From NCBI GenBank assembly GCA_037783415.1, contig JAZGTN010000074.1, positions 1 to 64,000 on the forward strand: a stretch of DNA of 64,000 bases, read 5' to 3'. The position numbers and the translations under genes are program-made. This document shows, one piece after another, positions 1 through 10,100 of this stretch. The DNA is from Leptasterias polaris. Taxonomy: Eukaryota; Echinodermata; Asteroidea; Forcipulatida; Asteriidae. The notes beneath the pieces are model-generated. The model saw only the letters and a program-made list of their open reading frames with translations, was not told the origin of the DNA and made no database searches. How positions within the stretch are numbered: position 1 is the first letter of the stretch; each line of letters opens with the position of its first letter.

Positions 1-432
1 TTTGAAGAAATGAGACGACAGAAATGGTTGGTCATTTCTTTCTTGGATTTTCTGACAATGGAGATTTGAATAGTCTTGAGGCGCCTCTATCAACACCTTT
101 TCTTTACCTTCATGAGGTTACACCTTTGTCTCCCTCTTTGATGTTATCATCCTTTGCTTTTTCTGTATTTTTTCTGCCTTTTGTTTCCACTTATATGCTT
201 TCTGTAGCACCAGTATTCTTAATTGTGTGTAATCTGTTGTTATTTAGCTTTCTAGAAAGACTCTGCGGGGTCCAAACGTCTTGCCATTAACTAGACATTT
301 ATACCAACGTTTATAGAAAAAAACAATTAAATAAATGTTCACCTGGTATAGACCTCAATTAGATTCCTGATGTGGACTCGTATGTGGATTACATTCTTTA
401 ACCCGAAAGAAATAAGAATTCTCACTATCTCA

Positions 433-840
433 CTATCTATAGCCCTGTATATTGGCGGTCTCCCTATTTTGTCAGTATCTTTGTTCGGGGGTGCCGATCA
501 GAAGCAACACAACCGTAGCTTCTGATTGGCACCCCAAACAAAGATGTTCACAACTCAGTTGATAGAGTACCGGCACGTTGGTTCAATTCCCGCGCTAGTA
601 ATTGATTCGTTGTTCATCAACTCCAAGTCATTTTATATTTACCAAGTCAGTTTCCCTTGTTGTATATAACTTGATATTTAAAATGAAATAGTCGCATCCC
701 CTTAAGGTTATTCCCTGGCTGCTGCTTTCCAGGGTGTGATCCCTGCTACAAGGCAGTTAACGGTTTTTGTGGTTTCTGACTGAAACCCTGAACAAAGATA
801 TCGACAAACTAGGGAGACCGCCAACATAGGGCTAGATAGT
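433..840. repeat. Imperfect palindrome with outward tRNA-like module
   Basis: The left arm (433-487, containing TTGGCGGTCTCCCTA and ATCTTTGTTC) is the reverse complement of the right arm (about 790-840, GAACAAAGAT and AGGGAGACCGCCAACATAGG). A shorter inner palindrome surrounds 488-545 (GGGGTGCCGATCAGAAGC / GCTTCTGATTGGCACCCC). The right arm leads straight into a tRNA-like sequence. Confidence 0.75.
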
Positions 841-903
841 TCAGTTGGTAGAGTGCCGGCACGTCAAACCGGAGGACCCTGTTTAAATCCAGCTGTTGTG
901 AAT
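829..903 (+). repeat. tRNA-derived (SINE-like) module, degenerate
   Basis: The sequence has an A-box-like TAGTTCAGTTGGTAGAGTG, an anticodon-like arm CCGGCACGTCAAACCGG and a weak B box (GGACCCTGTTTAAATCC). The acceptor stem does not pair. I read it as a tRNA-derived repeat head, not a functional tRNA. A partial relative (CTCAGTTGATAGAGTACCGG) lies at 555-600. Confidence 0.55.
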
Positions 904-1032
904 ATTTCTTTGTTCAACCCCAAATCATTTAATATTTACCCTCTCCGTTTAATTTTGCTATTAAAACTTCAAGTTTATGAGAAACATCAAACTCGGCTAA
1001 TAAGATGTTATTCGTTCCAATTGACCTTGCAG

Positions 1033-1134
1033 AGAATCAATCAGCTTCACGACGATTCTGCGTTGCATAACTTTTCTGTAATAATCGCAGAGAGTTTTCT
1101 TACCGACCCTCATGAAGCTATGGTTCGTCTGAAG
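1033..1134 (+). CDS. GABA-B-like receptor exon, ligand-binding domain
   Basis: A 34-residue exon with acceptor TTGCAG before 1033 and donor GTAATG after 1134, phase 0 at both ends. It reads RINQLHDDSALHN followed by a beta strand (FSVIIAESF) and DPHEAMVRLK. This matches the stretch of the GABA-B ligand domain just before the 'ENxAR' segment. It is the most upstream exon I could recognise; nothing convincing was found in 1-1032. Confidence 0.8.
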
Positions 1135-4100
1135 GTAATGCTTTACCTATACATGTAGTTGAATAATACAATTGGTGCAATAATCGTTTAATCTTAAGTA
1201 GACTCCATCGACTACACCTGTTGATGAACTTGTTTTTCAACATTCTCACGGCTATAAATACATGATCAGCAATTATAGGCTGTATAATTATGAATATTTT
1301 GTTTATAGATGTTACTTTTGCATCGGGGATAAAGAATGTATTTATCTTTACACGATGTGTATTACATTATACTTTCCCGAGTTCTGTGAACAAAATATAC
1401 GCCGGCCGAGCAGTTACGCATAGGGAAGGGGGAGCGCACAGGGGCACGTGCCCCCCCCCCCCCCCCCCCCCGTGCCCGTGCCTGTGTAACTTAAGATTAA
1501 CATTTACCGGAGTAACATTTACCGGAGTAACATTTTTCATTTTATCAGCTTTAATGGGATATTTTTTTTTATGTTTTAAAATCAATTTTCCACTCACACG
1601 TGGACAAAGTATTTGTTTACTTTTATACTGACGTTAGATTTTCGTATACAAAGATAGTAAATATGGCTCAACAAGAGTGCTATAAAGGGGCTTGTTTCGG
1701 AGAAATGCAAAAGGAAACTAAAGTGAAAACAGTCCAGAAATACCCAATAAAAAATTGTGCACCCCTTGTGCCCCCCTTATATTTATCACACTATTGGCGC
1801 TAAGTCCGAGACCCAAACATTATATTACCACCTTTCTGAGTCTATTCAGGGCCCGTGTACCATAGGGTTGGAACAAGATTTACGCACTCACAAGGACGGG
1901 TTTTTTTTATAACTGTGGGCTAATTTGATTTACTTTCTGTGATATAATTCCCTTATTGACATAGAACACAAATTGTAGGACGAATAACGTTATTTGTTAA
2001 ATTAAAATGTGCTTTTTATTTTATTTTTGTCCATTTTCAAATATTTCATCCTTATCTATTTGTGTTTATTTGTTTCCTAATTTTTCACCATTTTAATTTG
2101 TTATTTTGTTCCTAAAATTAAATGAGTCTTATTTATTAGGCTTAGTCGGGATTCTACAAACCATAATGACATCAGACCGAACAGGAAGTCCATGTCTCGT
2201 TTGACCCAAGGGAGGGCAATAAGAAATAATTTCTTTAATAACACAATATGTTACTTAACTTTTCTTCAGACGAAGCTAAACAAACATTTGGACCGCACTA
2301 CGTTTTCCTTAAACAAATTGTGGATAACTGATTAGTTTAGTCATCTTTTGCAAAGCTGCATGTCGTCCTCTTTCAGCAGGGGAACCAATCAGAGCTGTGC
2401 TGACTCTATACTTAAACATTTGAATTCCTTCAATGGCTCCTGCCAAGGTTTGGCCGAGCTAGCCGAAGGATCTACATTTTGGGTAGTCTTGTACTTTTTG
2501 GGGCAAGTTGGTTTGTTTGTTCGGGTGTATGTTTTGTGTGTTTTTTGTTTGCTTGTTTGGGGTTTTTCAGATTATGGGAAAGAAACCCTCCGATTTTAAG
2601 TCAGAGATAGCCATTGGGCTGTTTCCAATAGGCTCTGTGGACACAAACAAAATATTAAAGAAGTCGGTCTGAACTGAGAGGCAGTCTCCTATGCCCATTT
2701 TCAAAGTGCACGTTTAATTTTTTAATAGGAAAAAGATGTGAGAATAATAGCGACTAGTTTCTACGAGAACATGGCTAGGAGAGTGTTTTGTAGCGTGAGT
2801 ACCAAACTTAAAGAGTATCGTGTTATCTGTTTATTACATTAAAACGTCAGATTTTCCCAAATAATTTTCAGTAATATATATATATATTTGTTTTTGCATT
2901 CTGTCGACGAGTTCCTGTTGGTCGAAAAAATTAGGGTTTTAAAGTTTCTATATAGTATGCAAGAACTTGAAGTTGCGCCCTAATGACGTAAAGACACATT
3001 TCCGTCAGTGATGGTTCTCCCTAACCTGCATATAGCCTAACTATTTAGAATAAAGTCAAGAATGTTGTTTAAAAGGTGTTTATGAGATAAAAACATCTTG
3101 GATTTTATACCCCTTAACTTTCCCTCCTCTTTGAAGTCCTACCGTTTAAATATGTTTGGTGCATCCTATGTGTGGCTGGTACCCGGGTACTTCTCTGCAG
3201 GGTGGCAGTATGTACCTGCAGAAGACGTCCATTGCTCACCTGCGGAGCTGAGGATGGCTAGTGAAGGCTACCTGACCGTTACATTCAGCATGTTTAGCAT
3301 CAGTGGTGAGATTGGCCAGTGTGGAAAAGTAAGACATGTAGTTCATATGAGTCCCCCGCTGGTTTAACAAACAATCAACATGGTGCAACAAAGGCAATGT
3401 TTTGACAATGTATATGTTTTACTCGACTGAGTTTTCGCTCGTTTAAAGGGAAGGTATACGTTTGGTAATCACTCTTAAAATTAATGGCAATAAAAACTTA
3501 AGGTTAGCAGCCTACAGCAGCTTTCGATGGAATGAAACATTTTGAGAAAAAATTCACTTTGAAGTAATTTAGTTTTGTAAAAAGATATCAGTTTTTATAC
3601 CCGAAATTTGAATCTGAGAAACGTTTCTGTCAGACACGTTTCTCTAATTGTGTATTCTATTGAGATCATTCTTCCTGCGTGGACATATCCACTCCAGTAG
3701 TATATAAAATGGGGGTTCTGGACCACTTTCTTGGTTTATACAAATTGAGGAAATGGGGTTCTGGACCACTTACGTTAGGAGCTGTTTTTTACCATATATA
3801 GCTCTCAGACCCCATTGATGGGGCTGTCTTACTCCCTTGGCGGTCTCCCCAGCGCAGAGCCACTGGCGACCTTAAGAGCGCCCCATTTGTATATATATAT
3901 ACACGATGGAGTATAAACTGTTTACGTTTGTGAATAATTGGGTGGAGGGTCATAAGAGTCGCTAATCTTTTGCTTGCAAAAGATTAATTTGACAAAGCAA
4001 CCACACTTTATTTCAAAGTTGTTGTCGCAAGCTCTTTCATTATTAAAGCCCGGGCTTCGGCCATTAACTCTTTTTTTTCTACCTTACTGCTTTGAGTATC

Positions 4101-7100
4101 GGAAGCTTTGCGAGATTTTTTCTGAATATTATTCTTCATTTGGTTATATTTTTCTATCTCGTCGAGTACGAGCTTGAACTCTTCATGGGAGATGTGTCCA
4201 TCTCGTATCGAGTGTGAGATCACATCTGAAACACTGTTGAGCTTGGATAGGGCGAGAACATGAATCTCGTTGTGTTTTTTGGCTTTTACAAGGAGACGTC
4301 CAGAGACGAACTTACCGGCAATACCGGTTAGACCACAAACAACTGCAGCACCCTCAAGTGCAGCAACAATAGGTGCGGCTATAATTGTGGTGAAGTCACT
4401 ACCGTAAACCATGCCCTGTATGTGAATCCCCTAATAACACACTCTTTTCCTCTTGAACCTAAGTATCTTCAACAAAAACAATTATTCAAAAATTCTCAAA
4501 ATAGTTCCTGGGAATCCGAGAAATTCACACAATATACAGCACCCAAATGCTACACCGAGTACCGGTATCCATTTTCGGCAGGACTCAAAGTATTCAGTGT
4601 GCCTATTCTTACCAACCTGTAACTTTCCATCGATTGTCTGCCTTTCACTTCATTGATTTTCTTGATAAACACTCGATTAGTAACCGGGTTACGAGGGACA
4701 CAATAAAACATAATTCCAGGACATCAGCGCCTTCCTCCCGGACACAGGATTTATGAAGTTTAGGTTCCGGAACATTTGTTGTCTTAATCTGATGAGCACC
4801 GTTCACGACAATATCGACCTTCCTTTTAATAGTATCCTCATCGGTCTTCTCATGTCCTTCTCTTCTAACCCACAAAGGGATTCTGTGCTTGATTGCTTGT
4901 GCGCTTTCCATTTATTCCGAAAGTTCTTTGTTTTGTGTACAATGATGTTGTTTGTAAATTTTGTTGTACGGAATACCGATTGCTGGGCACAGTAGTACTT
5001 TAAGTAACTTTATTAAACGTCTGCTCCAGAAAACGGGGTCCTTTGTTCAAATGCCATCACGTAGCCTGTAGATTGTTTTCCTCGCAAAAATGGGAAAGCG
5101 CTGTGTAGGATCTCGATGCAAGCTGTTACATCGGTATACGTGTAACACGGCCCTTTCGGGTACATGCAGCAACGCGGATGCTTACTACACTTAAAGGCAC
5201 TGTACACGTTTGGTAATTACTCAAAATATATATTAGCATAAAAACTTACTTGGTAACGAGCAACGGAGAGCTGTTGATAGTATAAAACATTGTGAGAAAC
5301 GACTCCCTCTGAAGTAACGTAGTTTTTGAGAAAGAGGTAATTTCTCACTAAAATAATAAAAGACTTCTGGCCAGAAGCCTTTTATTCCTATCTGAAAGCA
5401 CACTAATTTGTACAACAAGGGTATTTTTTCTTTCATCATTTTCTTGCAACTTCAATGATCAATTGAGCCCAAATTTTCACAGGCTTGTTATTTTATGCAT
5501 ATGTTGGGATACACCAAGTGAGAATACTGGTCTTTGACAATTACAAAACGTGTTCAGTGCCTTTAAAAGGCAAAAATGCCACGTGAGGCTATGCGAGGTT
5601 AATTAGGTACTTGGGCCATTTTTCAACACAGTTTTTCGTAACCGGGAGAATTGTTCAATCAATATTGTATGTTCCGTGCACAGAATATAACTATACTCAA
5701 CTTTTATAGTTATTATTATTATTATTATTATTATTTTATTTTTATATATTTTTTTTTTTTTTTTTTTTTATATAATTTTTTTTGGGGGGCGGTTTTCGCC
5801 CCCACAAAGAAAATACATTGAAACAAATTGCCACCTGCAAAAGAAAACGCAGCCAACCACACCTCACTCCCCGAAAATAAGAAAACGCCTTAAAAAGGTC
5901 GCTGCGTGAAGAGTGCAGATTCTTAATTTGTTTCTGTGGATTATAACATAACTTGTGTTCGAAACCTTTCTCTGTATAGACACCGACAGAGTTTCGGCGT
6001 GAAATGGGAGAACTTCTGGGCACAAATATTTCGGTGAGTGATCCTGGATTTTCTGCTGTGAGTTACGACGGTGTATGGGCTCTGGCGTTAGGAATGCACG
6101 ACGTACGAGACGAAATACCAGGAGGACTAGGTTCATACAGGTACGGTGATGAGGAGTATGCCAAGAAGGTCGGCATGAGTATACTCAACCAGGAATTCGC
6201 CGGAATGTCGGTAAGACTTTCTCTGTAGATGAAGCTACCGTAACACAAAGGCATTGCCAAGCTATCTGAGCTCACTGTCACGTCCTTGGGGGCCTATTCA
6301 ACTAAACGATTGACAAATCATTGGAATGATAGTGGATGATGTGTTATATTGCCCTTCCAAATAAGGGATGTAATCGGATTACCGTCCATTGTGTTGGGAA
6401 TTATAGCTCCCTAGAAGGCACTTTTGTGTAAGCTCCATAAGAACCGGTAAAACACACAAACCCATTACAGCACTGGTTGGTAATTTCGAAGCATTTATTT
6501 TAAAACCTAGGATCATAACTTATTTACTGCTGCCCAGGTTTTGCGGTCGTTGGCCATCGCCGAGTTCTTGTTACGAATTGAAGATCAACATTGTTTCATT
6601 CATTCATGTGCAATATGCATCCATCGTTACTCCATCTTGCAAATTTTGACTGTATGCCTTATGTTAGGCCTTAGTGTTAGGCTTCATGGGAAATATAAGA
6701 GAGGTTGTTTGTCTGGCAATTTAATGTTTTTTCCACTTTTGTGTGGCTATGGTTCGATGAAGAACTTGTGTATTTTGAGAATTTTTGAAGGAAATAAAGT
6801 AGAGAAAAAAAATGTTTGTTTAAAAAAGTACTGAACACACAACACTTTTTTAGTATGCCCTACTGAAAAGTGTTTTGTTGTTGGTGGAAATCAGTCACCG
6901 TAAAATTTAACGCACTTAGTATGATACATTTCTGTGAACCTTGACATTTCTGGCCTGCGAGAAATTGATCAAAATATGTCTTTTAAATGAAGAAGCATTT
7001 TTTCATCATGACGCGAATCATGCGTGCGTGTAAAACTGCTGTTAATCGTGTACAATATTTTCGTTAAAATAAGTAAATAGCGCTTATTACGAAAGCATGC

Positions 7101-10100
7101 ACGTACCAGTGCATTCGTTATCATGTGGACTATGCTAAAGTAAGCTAAGAGCATAGCTAGTGAAACAAAATTTATAAATCTAAATTCGGCAGTAAAAGTG
7201 TTTGTTTAAGAGGAGTTTATACGTGAGTATTTTTTTTATTTTTATTTTAAACTTTTAAAACAATAATAATTACCAGTTCTATAAAAAATCTCATACGAAT
7301 GAACACTTTGTATAATTCAATAATTGTTTATCTTTTCTTGTAGGGTTTCATTCGTTTCACTCCTACGGGGCATATCATTGGAAACCTACTCATAGAACAA
7401 AATATTGGTGAGCTATACACTTTAAGTAGTACGTTTTAGCCATGAGCCAAATCATCCTTCACTAGTTTACTTTGGACAGGTCTGTTAGTTTCGTGTCTAT
7501 AGTTTTATAGTGCAGTTGATGACAGCTTTTTATTCTTACAACATGAATCGACATATTCCATCTTTCTGCATATTGTCCAGAATAAGCGAACTGGATGCAG
7601 AATACTGCTGATAGCCGCGGCCTATAGTCGGCCAATGGCTGTTCTCAAGAGATAGAGAAAGGACGACTCCAAAGATTAGGAATTAGATCAGAACCAGGAG
7701 TCTGAGGTAGTTTGGGCAACATACAGTATAGACTACCGTACAGATCAAGGGCTAAATAAACCTTTATCATGGTGCGGTCATTGGGTTTTTGCCCTTCATC
7801 CCAATGTAACCGACCTGAGACTGGAAGGGAAACAGTATAGTCTGGTTCATTTAAATGGAAAATGGTGGGAAGGAGTTGTCATTATCAAATGTGTGAGCAG
7901 GGATCCCTACCAAGATAGCCATACAATAATAAAGGCATATGTACCTGTTATAGCTTGTCAGGACACATGTTCCCTGGAAATATGGAAGACGCGGTGACCA
8001 ACTTTCCGGCATGCTTTGCTGAAATAAGTAACGAAATTTACGGAAGTCAATGAAGTATCTTTTTATGTTGGACTTTATGTTTTACTTGTTACATTTTACA
8101 GGAAGTAAAGAGCACCTGATTGCAACTTATGATACTATTGTAGCGTTTGGCCCAGACCGTTCAGCGAGAGGGCGCCAGCACGGGCTCGGTGGGAGCCGTG
8201 TTACCGAGCGGCCTCCTGGAGGGCGCTGTGACACGGCACCGTTGTTAGAGCTGTGTCGCAGCGGGCCCCTCGCTGAACGGCTGGGACACCCGTCTCGTTG
8301 GGAAGACGTGGCCTAAACGTTCTTCTTGTCATGTGAGTCTTGGAGTAGAGACGTGTTGAATAAACCAGTAAAGAATTGACCGAGAAAACTGTATCCTGCT
8401 GTGTGTTTTTGTTGTGTTCTGCTGAGAAGAACCAGTGGACAATTATTGTTACATTGGTGGCAGCGACGGGACGGCAGGAGCACTAGCAAGACACTGGAAT
8501 CAGGTAAAAAGATTGTTTTCTCTGTGGGGGTTTTCACGTGTGTTGGGTAGTTTGGCGTCAGACTCAGCAGATGCTGGGGACACGCCGAGCCAGACTCAGA
8601 CAATGGGTGGGCCATTGTGGTCTACAGTGGATGAGATTTTATCATTCCTAGGGCTGGGAGAGGCCGGTAGGAGCAACAGTGGAGATGAGGGGGGTCAGCC
8701 ACAGGTTCTTAAGGTCAGTAGAGTCACGTCCACGTCGGGTCAGGTGGGCGCGGGGGGTCGGAGCGGTACCACACGGAATCGTTCCGGCTCCCTCCGCAAC
8801 GTACCGGCACGAAGTGGGCGGAGGGGTCGGGGCGATCCCTCGGAATCGTTCCGGCTCTCTCAACAGAGCACAGACACGAGGGGGCTGGAGGGGTCGGGGC
8901 GATCCCTCACAGAATCGTTCTGGTTCTCTCAACAGAGCACCGACATGAGAGGGGCGGAAGGGTCGGGGCGACGGAGCACCGACGTGAGGGGGGAAGGATC
9001 GGAGCGGGTTCCAAGGAAGCAGTTCTGTGCCTCTCCGCAGCATGCCCCAGAGACCAGGGAGGGGTTGGGGCGGTCCCACACGGAACCGACCTTCCCCTCC
9101 CCGTGGCATTCGGCGGGAGACATCAGAGCGCGGCTCTTTTCGGAACTGGGCCATCCTCACCCCGGACATGCGGTTGTGGAGCAGCTTTCTTCGGGGCCTT
9201 TCTTCCGGGAGCGTGCCCACATGGGGGATGCCCAGTCTACACCGCAGCGGGCCCAGGAGCCACGAAGTCACGGCACGGAAGTGCGTGGTCTTGTTGACCA
9301 GAGGCTGACAGCACAGGCCTATGAGACAGAGAATTTGATTCAACTCGACCCCGCACATTTCTTTTGTGCGGAGCCTGTCAATCAGCTCCGCACTGCACAA
9401 ACCTATGGAGCGGAGCCCACGGCTCAGCTCCGCACTGCACAAACCAATGGAGCGGAGCACACGGCTCAGCTCCGCACTGCACAAACCTATGGAGCGGAGC
9501 ACACGGCTCAGCTCCGCACTGTACAAACCTATGGAGCGGAGCACACGGCTCAGCTCCGCACTGTACAAACCAATGGTGCAGAGCCCACGGCTCAGCTCCG
9601 CACTACACAACCCTATGGAGCGGAGCTTGTCAATCAGCTCCGCACTGTACAAACCAATGGAGCAGAGCCCACGGCTCAGCTCCGCACTACACAACCCTAT
9701 GGAGCGGAGCTTGTGAATCAGCTCCGCACTGTACAAACCAATGGAGCAGAGCCCACGGCTCAGCTCCGCACTACACAACCCTATGGAGCGGAGCTTGTGA
9801 ATCAGCTCCGCACTGTACAAACCAATGGAGCAGAGCCCACGGCTCAGCTCCGCACTACACAACCCTATGGAGCGGAGCTTGTGAACCAGCTCCGCACTGT
9901 ACAAACCAATGGAGCAGAGCCCACGGCTCAGCTCCGCACTACACAACCCTATGGAGCGGAGCTTGTCAATCAGCTCCGCACTGTACAAACCAATGGAGCA
10001 GAGCCCACGGCTCAGCTCCGCACTACACAACCCTATGGAGCGGAGCTTGTGAATCAGCTCCGCACTGTACAAACCAATGGAGCAGAGCCCACGGCTCAGC

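Noticed and set aside
5864..6281. Minus-strand ORFs over 5864-6281
   Set aside because: Shadows of the receptor exon at 5980-6210, which has splice sites and family motifs on the plus strand.
8139..8453. Hammerhead ribozyme (retrozyme) in the element 1 LTR
   Set aside because: Although the LTR has self-complementary GC-rich segments, the conserved CUGAUGA and GAAA core is not present.
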